Source: Liolophura sinensis (lineage: Eukaryota; Mollusca; Polyplacophora; Chitonida; Chitonidae). Taken from it: DNA of 64,000 nucleotides. The stretch's first letter is position 1; the number at the start of each line of letters is the position of its first letter. Made by a program: the position numbers and the translations under genes. The DNA is taken from the NCBI RefSeq assembly GCF_032854445.1, contig NC_088295.1:25223385-25287384 (forward strand), given 5' to 3'. The notes under the pieces are model-generated. The model was not told the DNA's origin. It saw only the letters and a program-made list of their open reading frames with translations, and did not search any database. This document shows, one piece after another, positions 36,000 through 50,430 of the stretch.

Positions 36000-38900
36000 C
36001 AGTATTTTTTACAGTAATATTCCACCAATATTTCACCATAAGGCGCTTGAGATGTTGCAAACAGATCTGTCCAAAGTTTCCATCGTCGAAGTGAAACACT
36101 TTTGAGTAGAGTCCAAATGAAATAAATCAACAAAATAAATCAAAAATAAATTTTGAATACAATTAATACTATGGTGTTTTATTTGTTCCAGTAGCCCATT
36201 GAAGAAAATCATTTTTCTCAACCCCTACAATCTGAAACACGACAAGGTTTCCTCAGAGGCCGATTCCACAAGATCATTTCTGTTTTGAGCCAAAATTTAA
36301 GACCTTGCAATTTTGACACACTTTTGTTAGGATAACGTTTATGAGGTGGAAACAATAAAAAACAAAGGTCTTACAATTGTATTTCAAACTTAGACATACG
36401 TCAGAAATGGGTTTGCGGAATACATATATGCCCTAGAACAAGCACAAAGGTGGCGAAAGCTGGTCTGTCATTGTCAGAGTAATACGTGTTTTCATAAGAA
36501 TTCTTATGGAAGTTGTAAGATTGCTTCACCCTTCTTAAGAAGCACACAGCAGTAAACTGGAATACCTGAGGCGGTCTCTGCCTGAGGTGAGGTATATAGC
36601 CAGCCAACAGCGCCGTGGTAAAGGGCCAGGTATACATAGCATGCAAAAGGGCTGACGCGCATGATAGCTTAGGAAAACATCCATTACACACTGCCTCCAG
36701 TCAATTCCATCTGTAAACATCAGCATCATCGCATGTGGAATTCTTTGCAAGATGCATTGAGCTGCTTTCTGGGTATCCCATGTATGCGTAGAAGGAATTT
36801 TACATAGCATCTGATAAACCATCAATCTCAACAGTATACGTTGTCGCAGCATCTTAACAATAGAGTTAATAAAGAGTAACGATTTTCCCGATTTAATGTC
36901 CTTTATCGGGAGAAGCACATCGATCTCACGGGATCCATGTGTTAAAATCTAGCTTCACTCCAGCCAAGTACACGCAAAAGCATTCTTCGCGTTTCCGTAA
37001 TTCTCAAAGGCGAGTATTATCCAGATACTAAATATAGAAACTGCGGCCCATAATAGCAAAGGTGTATATTTTTGACTTAGGCACCATAAAATGAGTAGTA
37101 CTTTAGAGTTGCATTACGTATGAGAAATGGCAAAGGCAGCTGGATCCCAAAAAAAAAGAAAAAAAACAACAGATGTACTTCTCACCTGGAAGTCATCAAC
37201 CTTAGTAATATCCTATGAAAAGAATGCAAATAGACAACAGTGGCATGCAATATGAGCATGGGAGGAAAGATATTTGTAAACCAAAAACATCATACTTTAA
37301 ATGGCTTCGTTACACTGTTGCAATGTTCAGACAAGGTACATATAGTACACGGTCAGCTTAAAGAACTTAATTACAAAAGATCAAATCTGTTACAAAGTGG
37401 TTATGTATATTATGTATACAATAAATGTTGTGGCTATTTTCCCACAACCGTTTGGCTGATATGTGTAATGGTAAAAGATAAAAAATGCAAATGACCATAC
37501 TTTGATTCGAACTCCCAACACTCATCTGAGAGATTAACATTATTTCAACCATTCCGACCCTTGGATCACGTTTATCACCGGCTTAGCATTTCAATTTAAA
37601 CAAATTTTTTTTTGAGGTGGGGGGATATATGGCGGAGCGTTGAGCTCTTTATACGGTCCTGTCGACTCTAATCATATGCTTCCTTATCCTGAGGGAGGTC
37701 ATTTCTATGTCTGTCGAAATCTAGTAAATTACCAATCAAAATACTCTGTCAAGAGTACACATAGCTCGGGGAAGTGTAAATCCCTGGCGAATTCAAGCTA
37801 TGGTTTGCCGTCTCTTACGCCCACAAACAAAGAAATGACCCAGCATGACAATAAATTTTGGACTTCTGTTGTTCTACAGTATATCTTTCGCAGAAAAAAA
37901 CATTCGCTATTTGGGCACTCAAATGCATGTTGCCAGAGGGAGGTTATCATATGTGTGGCCCTACAGTTCACCTGTCTGCCCCTGCAAATGTCTGACAAGC
38001 AAGAATAAAAACAGGTGCAGAGTCTGATCAAGAGTTAATCACGAACCCCACTTCAGTCATTTTCCACCAACTCGTCTTCACAACCAATAACTGGCGTTGA
38101 AACACATCTGACGAATTCGTTTGCGTTCCGTTTGTTGATTTTTGAGGCCACTGCGTCAAACAGAGGTAAAGCCGGTGCGTGTTCCACTGTGGAAGCAAAG
38201 GATCATTGCAAATGTCAGAAGCGCTGTGAAAAATTGGACGAGCGCCAACAACGTCAAGACGGCTTATTTAACCATGTGTCTTGTCTAGATTGTCATATCC
38301 TCTAACAGAGCAACAACAACGGATTACTGTTCTGTCTGTAACTAAATAATCCGAAAAGTCGTTAATACCGCTCTGTAGTCTGTTGATAAACACAGAGTTT
38401 TGACGAAGAGTTTTTTTATCGCTTCGGCAATCATGAAGTTGTCTTTGTCGAAGCGCCACCGGCTGTGTTAACCGCGGGATAACGCCACTAAGTCTGTAAT
38501 TGGCAGCTGTGTTATTGACGTCAAAGTTCGTGGCCTTTGTCAAAATAAACGTTCGCCCTTCTTTATTAAGTCTGGGGGGTGTCTCCCTAATTTTGGCACA
38601 GAAGCATACTGGGGATGTGACACGAGAAGACAACGATTTCCATGCAAAACACCCCTTATCTCAAGCCATCCATTAGGAATACAAACTCGAATCTATTTGG
38701 AGATCCATTAAACCTTAGTGAGTAAAATATGATGAGTGTGCAGTGTAAAGACGTCTTACAGTCTATTCCATAAACTACATCTATCATCGTCTATCTGTCT
38801 TCTAATATTTTACTTTTTGGTAACGCTTCTTGTACGCAGTATACATTTCTAACGATTGACTCCAAAAGCCTGTAAGTTTTCTAAACCAAGACGATTTGTT

Positions 38901-41760
38901 TCATTTGGAGATCGTGGGTGTTTAGAACAATCTTGTTTGCGGGAACGCCATTAAGTCCAACATGATGGTTCACATGGGTTTGAGGATAGGCTTGTAGGCA
39001 TAGGCTTGCACACGGATGTTATTTGCGGAACTGAGAATATATACGGCGCAGTCCTGGACAACCGTTGAGAGCCGTCAGAGCCCGTCAGGGCTGTTGGACT
39101 TCTCCCCTAGGTGATTTGTCTACAGTGAATTGCCGAGAAAAGCATCGCATCTGTTTTGTTTCCTTCTGGGATTGACTTAGCTCGTGCCTATGTAGGGCCG
39201 GTACTTCCACGAGTCGTGACCACCAGGCTATTGATCCCGCAGAAATTCGGATCCACCTAAGACCTCCTCAGTAGTATTAAAACCTCTCCACATGACAGAT
39301 CCAAATGTGCACTCATTTCGGCTATGCTCATGTATACACAAGCACGAGAGTTTGAGCAACGGAATTACTTTTGCCAAAATTTCCATAGCAAAAGAAACAG
39401 CTAAAACATCTCAATGTCAGCTTTGTTGCATTTTCATAATAATGCAGTCATATCATAAATTACAGTTGCACTCACCAAGTGGAGCTTGTGTGAACGAAAA
39501 ACAAACATGACATTAATTTTGCTTGAACAGAGTCTATCTGGTGAACTTCAATTGCATTTTAAATTTTGGGAGCTCATTTGTGTTTTGAGTATAAAAAGTT
39601 ACCAATACTAAAACTATATCGATAATCAAGCTACATATAAAGCTAGAGTACTACATGATAGAAAGGTTTACAGCACGTATGAGGTGCGTTTTGCTGTGGT
39701 ATTTTTTTTTTCTCTTTTTTGGCTTGTTTTGTTTTGTCTTTTTGTCTGTTTTTTCTGTTTGTTTTTTTGCTTTTTGTTTTTTTGTTTCCGTTGGAAAGTG
39801 AGATTTACACATGCAAAGGATTTCACACCCCAATCTTCATGTTCAATTACACTGAATTTAATCATGCCTAGTAGGGAGATGAGTTTCAGGCAACTCGTTA
39901 TATGATGGCATAAACGTGTTACTTACATTAGGTGGAGTATTTATAAATTAATTTACAAGACTGAAATAATAACTATTTTTGACTTACGCAGCACGTTTAA
40001 AGTATGACAGGTGTGCTCAGATGTGTTATATAATAACTACTTATCAGCTTATTTTACCCAAGGACACGTCAGAAGGATTAAATGCTGGTATGTGCTCCAT
40101 CTCCGTTGAATCTGGGATAGGAATATATCACTCCACACAGGTCACCATGTTCATTCTTGTAAATAATCGACAGTTGCTTTGCAGCATTGACCACAGTCAT
40201 TAAACACTGACCATGTAACAGCAGTATGTAGTGACAGTTTAATGGCAACTGTTACGGGACGACATCAACGTAATTAGGTCAGACGATAGAGCTGTTTGAC
40301 AAGCCTGCTCAGACTGATATGGGTACAACAATCTCAACCGCCTGCGTTCCCACACGAAAAAACTTCGGTTTCACTGTTTCCATCGTAATCTGAGCAACCC
40401 TCGGTCATTGACCCCGCGGTAATAATCAGACTGTGACATTACTTGTTAATATTTGGTCTTCAGTGACAACTAGGCGTAACTTTTGTTTGGCGGCATGGAA
40501 GAACGCGGGTTAGAAATAAATGCTAAATGGAATGTCCCTGAACATAGATTCACATTCTCCTTTGGAATTCAAATATTTGACTGAATTTTATTTTGTGAAG
40601 TTTAATCCCATTTGTGTGTTCACTTTCAGTTTCTGTGAAATATTGATGCCCTTAGATAGATGACGTATAGCTCCTCCCAATCTTTAGGAAGTGAACTCTC
40701 TTCTCGGCCTACTTTTTAACCGTTATCTATGGCCAACACTTTAAGTAAGTTTGATCGATCTCAAAAGCTAAAATCAGCCTGTTTATTAACAAATCTTCTT
40801 CAGCTGCCGCCTAAGAGCTCTCGGCGATGCCAGGGTCAATATTTGGTCGATTTTCAGTCGCCATCTGTTGCTTGAACTTTTATACGTGGTAAATCTGTGC
40901 TGATCCTCTGTAAGTGTTTATCGCCTACATCTGTTGTCTGTAGGACACAACGGAACGTCGTGACGACACGTGCTTAATCCTGAAACTGGTTTCATAAGTC
41001 ACAACTGTTCCGTGTTACACTTCATTAACTGTAATTCACCTAGGTTTTAACAGTTCATCAAATGGAACTGTTTTACTCTGAAGTATGTCGACTATAGTGC
41101 ATTAGGAACTACAAATCCTTCCGTGTAATGCATGGAACTGCTTTTTCAAAACTGACCGTTTCACGATTTGAGTGTCTAGTTTCTGTGAAGTGCATACAGT
41201 CACTGACCTCATTAAAACGAAAGAAATAATTCGCTCTACATCCTTAAAATCATAATGCGGAATTTTGTAAGATGTGAAATGCATGTAGTTTCTCATGTCA
41301 TTACGTAGTATTATGCATTAACCAAGACAGGAAAAGAGCTGATGTGGGACCCAACCTGTCTCTTACAGTTTTTTATTTAAGCGTTTCAAACTTATAGATA
41401 ATTGCTTTATCATACCACGCCACACGTCATTACATGTATCATTGAAATGACATAGACTAGCACTAAATAAAATCAACATCAAACCTCTTGCGTAACTGTA
41501 AAATGCAAGTTGCACATGTTATGCAAGTAACACATGACTATCCTTTTTCCTATACAAAGTTTTGTTTTGCAATGTGTCATCTGGCTGCCGTGACACCTAA
41601 AATATTAGCCTACAGTGCACTACCCTACAAGACATGTTGCAATCATTGTATCAGTATTTTCAATATTGTAAAGTTGTAGCACTCTTAGTAAACAATGCAG
41701 GTTACAGTCAGTGAGGGTACATACTTGTAGGTCCTCATATATACCGTTACTTGATACTTC
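36000..41760. other. Gene-poor stretch
   Basis: Frames of 127 residues (36535-36918, minus), 96 residues (36401-36691, minus), 122 residues (37640-38008, plus) and 121 residues (38268-38633, minus) are present. None has a domain I recognise and several overlap other frames. A T-rich tract of about 90 bases with almost no A lies at 39700-39790. Confidence 0.35.
39700..39790. repeat. T-rich low-complexity tract
   Basis: A polypyrimidine-like run of T with scattered G and C. Lysine-rich or phenylalanine-rich frames across it are composition artefacts. Confidence 0.85.
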
Positions 41761-41765
41761 AGTGA

Positions 41766-41880
41766 CGGCGGCAAGTTGGCGACATGGACTCGCCCTACAA
41801 GAAGAAGACACAGACACACCAAATAACACTTCGTCGTCATATGATTGAAAAGCTGTAGAGTACCACGCAAAACCCCAAGT
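41766..41880 (+). mobile_element. SINE family B, 3' half
   Basis: GGCGACATGGACTCGCCCTA, AGAAGAAGACACAGACACAC, TTCGTCGTCATATGATTGAA and a final ACCACGCAAAACCCCAAG parallel the second half of the full copy at 35467-35795. The tRNA-like head is missing. Confidence 0.7.
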
Positions 41881-42449
41881 ATGCATACATACGTACTGAT
41901 GTCTTTTGTATTTTACCCATCGAGATCTCTTACTCTGTGGCGACTTATGACAATATCTTTCTTTTAGATGAAAGAGGACATTTTCTACGAACATGTCTTA
42001 CATGCGACCTAAACATTCACAATTTAATGCCAAAAACGTCACTGGTCGTGAAACTTTATGTTCAGTGGGCCTGTGAAGTTTAATAAGAACCGACTTTGCG
42101 TATCATATGTTAGTAATTATATGCTAAAACAACCAGCTCTGTAAGTCATTCAGTCTGATTGTCGCTTAGTCAGCCGTCCAGTCAAACTGTTGACATGTGA
42201 TCGTTTATTATGGTTCATTCATTCAATTCGCTCTGGATTTAACATCGATGTTAACATATAGTTCAGCCATACAGTATTTCAAAGTGCTGTCTCACTGATC
42301 CATCGTTCGATGACACTCCTTGCACCCGTCTATAGGCCTAGTATAAGGACAGCAGGCTCACCATAACATCATAACATCTCCTTTAAAGTATTAGGAAAGA
42401 GCCCACACTGGAATGAACACATCGACCAGATATCCTTACAGAATATCTC

Positions 42450-42605
42450 TCAGCATTTTGGTCACAGAGGCATCAAAAATACGCCTGAACCCATGGCAGA
42501 CCAGCCATCCACACGGCCAAAGCATTTCGGCAATAGAGGCATTAACAATACGATTGGTCCCATGGCAGACCAGCCATCCTCCCGGTCATAGCATTTCGGC
42601 CATTA
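42450..42605. repeat. Direct repeat, 69-bp unit, about 2.3 copies
   Basis: CCATGGCAGACCAGCCATCC starts at 42491 and 42560, 69 bp apart. AGCATTTCGGC(C/A)AT also recurs around it. Confidence 0.8.
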
Positions 42606-42609
42606 AATC

Positions 42610-45190
42610 ATGCAAATGCCTGTAAGGTGACCGATTCAATCTATTTCTGCTGAAGAAGGCCTCTGAACTTATCACCCAGAGATCTCAGGTGGATAACAGT
42701 CAACTTAATCAGTAGACAGCCACTTGTGCCAAACCCTACACCCACATTGTTCACAAATATGATAAAGGATTACTGACAAATGACAAATGCATTGTGATTT
42801 TGCAACATGTTTCTTCTGTATTCGTTGTCTGTTTTAAACAGTTATGACACTTAGAAATGTTCGTGCACATAATACACCATTATTCTGCTTTTATAGGTTC
42901 CATCTTATGACATTAGCATAAGATTTAAACTATAAATAAATCGTTGAGTACAGTGTGCGACAGTACAGTAAAACGACATTTTTGAAACAAGGTGTAAGAC
43001 GTCATCGAAAAGGCTTAGAGAGAAATCTTCATTGGAAGACATTTATGTAAAAAAAAAAAAACCTAAACAGTACAGCCTTACCCCAAAAGTCATGCCGCAA
43101 TCAACTCGTTCTCGCCAGCACAAATTACAAGTGAAACGACCTCAACCTATTGAAAAGCGCGAAGCCGGAGGAATCAACCAGATGATGGCAAGGCCTTTAA
43201 AGGAAACAAACTGTTAAACTCAACTTAAAACAACAAAGCCACAGTCACAAGAAAATACTATCGTTAGTCATATTACCATGAACAAAACGTAGCCAACAGA
43301 GGAACAAGTGTAGCACCTCTGGAGTATGTCGTCACGTGTCTTGGTATGTATCTGTGCATTAATGTGTTACACTGTATAACTACAATTTTAAGTATATGTA
43401 CACAGCGGCCCACTGTTTGTTGATTTCACAACGTAAGCAGAGTCTGGCTATAGCTCACCGGTCAGTCACCCCAGTTCGGAGGGAATCTTTTGGTGTTTGC
43501 TACCGTGCAACGAGTCAAATTGTAAAGGAATTTGCTGAACTTGCCTGATTATTATGAAACTTTGGGAAAGATTTGAATTAACATGTATATTGCTCAATAT
43601 AGGTACCGGGTCAGTCCGTCAGTCTAATATAGTTAATGCAGTTCATTTATGATACATTAGTGGGTGTCTTCTCCCCCACTAAAGAAATTTACGTGTGGGG
43701 TTTCGTCATGCTTTGAGGGGGTCTAAAAAATATCCCGTTGTCACTGTATGTATTCCGGTGTTTCTTTTGCATGTACCGGTAGTCATTGTAATTATATATG
43801 ACTTGTTTTCAAAGCAGTGATTAAAAGTTAACAATTTGGTTATTAAATTTGTTGTTGAAAATTGATCTAATTGATTGATTTGAAGAAAAAGTCAACTTAG
43901 CCTGAGTTCACACTTGATAAGTTGTGCTTATATACTTTTGCGAGACCATAACGATCTAGATAATACCACTTAGAAGGAGGGTAAACCACGAACATGGGCG
44001 TTGGCTCCTTTTTACCGCCATGCTGAGCTTGGATATGTATATGTAGCCTAGGGAAAAGAAGTCTATAAGATGAGAATATGAACTCAAACTGACAGCGGCT
44101 TGTTCCAGTTGAGTTGATGCCAGCGGCCAGCAGACGCTGTCTCTACTCTATAACGGCCTGGCATGCACTGAATGTGGTTTTTGTGTCCATTAATAGAGCA
44201 CAAAACATGCTAGAAAAGTTACGCTAACATCCAACTTTTCATTGCGTGTTTCAAATTGGGTTTCATATACAGTGCAAAATTTATGCGTCTTTTGGAGTGA
44301 TGCACGTCCACAATAATTCTTGAAGTGAGTCTTAAGGCTATGGCTTCAAATGCAATCTCCATGTTCTACGTCAGGTTGTGCAGATATAGTAGCAGATGAG
44401 ACGTTGATAGTTCCCCCATTGGGTTTATCCGGCAAATGTGAAAGAGCACTTGAAGTCAGTAAGCCGCATGTGCGTGGCAAGCTTTTCTTTCGTAGTGGCT
44501 TGCTGTAATAAATTGAAATTCCTAATGTGGTGTAAAACCTGTCGTCCATTCATTAATAATTATAACAACTATGGAAATCCCTATGTGAAGGAGATCTGAG
44601 GCCATTAACCTTAGGTCTTCAGCGTTTTCAGAGAGTGCCCCAGAAGGGTATGGATACATATAGCTATTTTTCACAGCTTAACAAACGACATTTATGCATC
44701 GTGGCTTCATCAGGAGTAAAGGGCTTTCATACTATTCTAATCTCCTTTCACACCATATTTTATTACAGTAGTTTCACAGTGATTTCACCAGGGCACTCCT
44801 GGCTCCTCCAACCATAAAACTGATCGCAAAGGTATAAGTTGATGCACGATTGATCAATAGATCAATTGACCAATCAATCAATCACATCTGGCAATCAATG
44901 ACGAAACCAGAGACATGCAAAGAAAAAAACGTACCTGTGGCTGAAAGGTCCAGAGCCATACCAAGTTTTAAAACTCATTTTCAAGGTTATGACAGCTCAC
45001 ATAATACAGATGTTGGCCTTAACAATGCTGGTAAAATTGTATGCATTTCTGGTCAGTTATATCAAGGTCAAATTTATTCAACTGCCAGTTCTAAATGACG
45101 ACCCAAAAGTTGCTCTACATCATATGACAAAGCCCCGGAAACACTTTTCTTCCCATCTTGAACTTGACAGCTTGATGATGGCATCTCTCA
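42610..45190. other. Gene-free stretch
   Basis: Only short ORFs. A cluster of GATCAAT/CAATCAAT simple sequence lies at 44848-44885. Confidence 0.35.
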
Positions 45191-45194
45191 TGCC

Positions 45195-46295
45195 ACTAAG
45201 GGCGATCAGCAGGACTAAAGCCGGTCATCAGGACTAAGGCCGGTCATAAGGACTAAAGTCGATCAGCAGGACTAAGGCCAGTCATCAAGACTAAAGTCGA
45301 TCAGCAGGACTAAGGCCGATCATTACGACTAAAGTCGATCAGCAGGACTAAGAGCGATCATCAGGACTAAAGTCGATCAGCAAGACTAAGGCCGATCAGC
45401 AGGACTAAAGTCGATAAGCAGGACTAAGGGCGATCAGCCGGACTAAGGCCGGTCCTCAGGACTAAGGCCGATCATCAGGACTGAGGCCACTCATCACGAT
45501 TAAAGTCGATCAGCAGGACTGAGGACGATCAGCAGAACTACAGTCGATCATCAGGACTAAAGTCGATCAGCAGGACTAAGGCGGATCATCAGGACTACAG
45601 TCGATCAGCAGGACTAAAGCCGATCAGCAGGACTAAGGCCGATCAGTAGGACTAAAGTCGATCAGTAGGACTAAAGTCGATCAGCAGGACTAAAGCCGGT
45701 CAGCAGGACTAACGCCGATCAGCAGGACTAACGCCGATCAGCAGGACTAAGGCCGATCAGCAGGATTAAAGCCGATCTGCAGGATTAAAGCCGATCTGCA
45801 GGAGTAAAGCCGATCATCAGGACTAACGCCGATTAGCAGGACTAAGGCTGATCGGCAGGACTAAGGCCGATCAGTAGGACTAACGCCGATCAGCATGACT
45901 AAGGCTGATCGGCAGGACTAAGGCCGATCAGCAGGACTAACGCCGATCAGCAGGACTGAGGCCAGTCATCAGGACTAACGCCGATCAGCAGGACTAAGGC
46001 TGATCGGCAAGACTATAGTCGATCAGCAGGACTAAGGCTGATCATCAGGACTAAAGTCGATCAGCAGGATTAAAGCCGATCTGCAGGAGTAAAGCCGATC
46101 ATCAGGACTAAGGCCGATCATCAGGACTAAAGTCGATCAGCAGGACTAAAGCCGGTCAGCAGGACTAAGGCCGATCAGCAGGACTAGCCGATCAGCAGGG
46201 CTAAGGCCGATCAGCAGGACTAGCCGATCAGCAGGGCTAAGGCCGATCAGCAGGACTATCCGATCAGCAGGAGTAAAGCCGATCAGCAGGACTAA
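45195..46295. repeat. Minisatellite, 19-bp unit, close to 58 copies
   Basis: The 19-bp unit GATCAGCAGGACTAAGGCC repeats without a break for about 1.1 kb. Variants alternate between AAAGTC, AAGGCC and AACGCC, and between GATCAGC, GATCATC and GGTCAGC. Nearly every unit has a GATC site. Near 46180-46260 a shortened unit lacking AAGG appears three times. A period of 19 is not a multiple of three, so no frame stays open. Confidence 0.92.
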
Positions 46296-46299
46296 GGCA

Positions 46300-49200
46300 T
46301 ACGCCAGTTTTTTCCAATTTCTATGCCTTTAGAGGACACATGTATTAACAGTTAATGCCTGTGTTATAATATAACCCAAGCTGATCCGGCTGCTCGAGAC
46401 TTTTTGAAAATTGGTCCAAGAATTTCCGGATTGATTTATCTTTAAACATGAGTTACATGAAAAAAACGCAGAGGTTGATTAAGCTGATTTCTTTTGCCAT
46501 ATTTTAGCATCCACCTGATGGTTCAGTAACATAAAAATGCTCTTCCAACAGCCGGAAGTGTCCTATTACCTCGTATTTTAAAGCCATTTTCAACCTATTT
46601 TCTGCTAAAAGGACTGGACACTTTAGAATGATTGTGGAGAGAACTAGTTTGGCAAAAGTCGGACAAAAATGACATAAGCAGGGGGATATCTGGGTCAGGA
46701 CCTTTTCGTCAGCTTTCTCCATAGTGGTATGGCTCTGGACAAAATGTGTTTGTATTAGCCAGCTTGATAAAGTGTAGATTTTTATTTATCACTTTACTTA
46801 TCATGTCTATCTGAGATTAGGGGACGTCAGTAAGGCCAAAAAAAAAAGAAGAGATTTTAGTATCAGCAGCTTTTGTTACATGATTGTCCTTCTTGGTTTA
46901 GCAGAGATTCTAGTATTGAAGATATGCGACCCCGGATTTCGAACCAATGATCTCATGAACAGAGAAGCAAATAGTGTGAATCAAACTGATTATAAGGGGA
47001 TAACCAAGTAAAGTCAACCGGTGTCGATGTCTTCTATTTCTGTGCAAGTTCCATAGGCCGAAGGATATAGTGGTCGAAGGGTTGAACTGCTTATATTACC
47101 CACTCTCTACGTTATGTACCTTCTTCTAAACTCAAAAAAGGCAAACAAACTTTTCAGCGCTAGAATCTGTTGCTTACAAAGACAATGTTAACCCTATACC
47201 GACAATAAATGTGTGGAAAATAATTTTTTACTTTTTACGCGATAATCATGTAATATTTTGAACATGACCGTGTTCTTGTTTATTTGCGAAGAAAACCTGG
47301 AAAGAAACCACAGAAACATTACAAGCACCTGGAATACATTTTAAATTCAAGAAGCAATCGAACCTCAGATCTCGCCTGGGCAGGAAGGAGAATTTTTTAC
47401 CAGATTGTCATCTATAGTAACGTGAAACAGAACACTCAGTACTGGCAAAAATGATTGTGTTTTAAAAAAAACTCTGCTCTTTAATCCTTTGAGAAAAGTA
47501 CCGGTTTATGTTGAATCTTTCTACTCGTATAAGTATAATTGGATGTCTGCCTCTTTTCAGGCTGTGTCCATTTTTTTCATAGATACGCAAAACCCTTTGA
47601 TGCCACGCTCAGTCGATAACAGAATTGCATGTATAAGAATGTTTATGTATGAGGAGCATGATTTCCGCAAAATCCGTCTGTAATGTCAACGATCTACCAT
47701 TACAAGACTGGACATGACGCGAGTGAAAAGGAAACCTTAGCTTCTGACAACACAAAGCTTTCTCAACAGGCTGTAGCTATTAGCAACCCAAACTAGTTCC
47801 AGCGTGACGAGTGATGTCCGCAATAATACTTCCTTTGAGTACACGAGTTTACAAACATAACAGATGCAATTGCATAAACCGCCATATATTGATCCAAATT
47901 ATTGCTCTTTTTTTTTACAGACGCCATTTCAAAGTAAGTTCGTGTCATAGGACATCCTGAGGAATTGATCGGTGAAGCGCAATAACTTCAATCGATCCCC
48001 AAAATATTGTTTTCATTAAAATAATAGAGCCTTTTTTTTGCTTCAAAATTTTGCAGGATGTTAAACTTGAAAAAGTATGGTTTATGACGTCACGAAAATA
48101 TTTTATGAAGCAAAAAATTGTATGGGCTTATGAAGTATTGGTATTCAATTATGATATGTATCTCTTGTTGACACAGTTGCTGAACATTTAGACAATTAGA
48201 CGGTATCTTGTTTTCTGAAGATGAAATATGTCCGGAAAATCAAATTAAATATCAACATCCCTCTGCTTTTGCACAATCAATAACTTATTTTATCTCGATG
48301 ATAATTCATCTCAGAATAAGCTCTCAATCAGCCTGGTACATATGTTACCACAGCAGTGGTCTATCGAATGTATTGCTATTTGTTTCAAATCGATACTTGG
48401 CAAACATCCAAGAACAAACAAAATTTTTCGATCTTTAGCCAACTAACAGAGAAATTCATCGAACGTCTCGGGAAGCGTAATTTATTATATGGAAAAAAGA
48501 TCGTAACAAATTATCCGCCGTTCAGTTTTTACCAATGTTTTAGTCGATAGCGTGGCGCTTGAAGCCTCTTTAACTTGCCTTAACTCACCTATGCCTTCCT
48601 CATTATTTCCCAAATGGCATTAAATGGATGGGAAAACCACTGCGAAGTTTAATTACTAGCCGGGGTTAGATTTATTCACGAAAGGCACGTGATACTAGAT
48701 CAAATGACAGGCATAAATCTCATGACGTCACATCCGTCACATAGCAGTGAATAATGAAGTCATTCCGCGCCATTCAGCATGACATGCTCGTCTATCAACA
48801 CCGCCTTATATTCAGACTTATTTAAATTTTGAATAAAATTCTATGCAGGAAACAATACGAGTTTCACATTATGCAATAGACACTTTCTTGTAGTAAATCA
48901 TTAATCTAGATATTACAGTATTTAATGTGTATGCCGCTGGTTTAATCAGTCCAAGAAGTAATTATAAAGTAAACTCCTTCAAACAGCCCTCATTGATTAC
49001 TACACATGTAATCAGACGACATTTGTCGGAATAAATGAATGATTTAGGATTAACGCCAATTTCAGTTTAATTGAGCCACATCGTGGCAATATATATTAGA
49101 AAAAAGAATAGGCTATATCAATGCACCAATCATCCAATCAATCAACCAATCGCGCCCTAAATAAACAGTTGTTGTCCATGCGCTATAACTATAAGGCACA

Positions 49201-50430
49201 ACGACATTAGGAATCAAGTGATGTGTAAAGCACAGCTATTTGAAAATAAACCGCCAACCAATTCACTGGAGGACCCGGGTAGCTGTTTCATTACAGCTAC
49301 TTAGATTGAGTTGAGAGTATTGTTCAGGACAATATCAAGTCTTCCAAACTGGTAAACTGCCCTCTTCATTTGAGATGTGCATTATTTGGGATTTGCGAAA
49401 TACAATTGTTTATTCAATCAACCAATCATAAATTCTTGGAAGAGGATTTTAAAATGTGATTCAGGGAAGTGACACGTCGTGCTTAAAAACTTATCGCTGT
49501 ACTAATTCTATAACTTCCTGACGTAATACATCTATACTTCATAGCCTAGCTGGAGGATATTTGCTGCTCGGGTATTAACCCTTGTTAAGATAAAGTGGAA
49601 CAGAAGACGTTGCTGGTTTCATAACAAATCATTTTTATATCGCCAAGAGGACTGGGAAACATTGTCTTGCCGAGGTAAACAGTTTACACTATTGCATCAG
49701 CAGTGTTGCCTTCAACAGGGCATAGGGGCTTCCCCTATAATATACCTTTGTATAGTAAAATGTACGTCATGTCTCAGTTGTAAACAAGACGTCCATCTTA
49801 GACAGTATGGATAGAATACTCACTGTCATATAGATATCCCAAGTCGTCAAGTAAATATACATACATGTAGATAGATATATTTTATAATATTATGATATAA
49901 TATATGATTATGTACATTCTTGGCATTGGTTATATAGAATACATATGGACCTACACAATAGCACCATAAATGAGCAATATATGTAACGTACATGTAAAGT
50001 TCAGACGGGTATGTTATGCACCATGTTGCCGCCTCAAGCAGTCAAAGCTCACTTATGTTGTTTCGGTCTATGGTATGGATAAAGCGATGGCGGTTAAACT
50101 TTGCTATATACTTTGGCGTTTTCCCACGAATCAGCTAAACTATCACAATATGTTGGCTAATACCATCAGATGATTACCTTGGCTTTTGGATCTATCATTG
50201 TAACATATCTGGAAAATGGGATATCACAAATAAAACATGTCATCACTTGCGAAAATGTTGCTGCTAGAAAAAATAACCAACCGCACAAATGACCATGATA
50301 CAAAATTGACAGGCATATAGATCTGTAACATGACAGCCTGGATGACGTGATGGGACGAAGTAATATAGTCCAGTAAAAGGTGCGTGTATCCCCAGTGACC
50401 GGAGAAGTGTACTCGTATAACGGCTTTGCC
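46300..50430. other. Gene-poor stretch and 3' flank of the kinase gene
   Basis: No coding region is recognised. The right part should include the kinase 3' UTR on the minus strand. A small inverted-repeat structure lies at 48031-48120 and is listed separately. The palindrome TGACGTCA occurs near 48084 and 48723 (part of CATGACGTCACAT), with no other sign of function. Confidence 0.35.
48031..48120. repeat. Short inverted-repeat element
   Basis: TTTTTTGCTTCAAAATTTT near 48033-48052 pairs with TATTTTATGAAGCAAAAAA near 48100-48118, with one or two mismatches and about 50 bases between. It may be a miniature hairpin element or a chance palindrome in AT-rich DNA. Confidence 0.4.

Noticed and set aside
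36401-36918. Overlapping minus-strand frames of 127 and 96 residues
   Set aside because: Two frames overlap with no recognisable motif in either. They could be a decayed gene but nothing supports a call.
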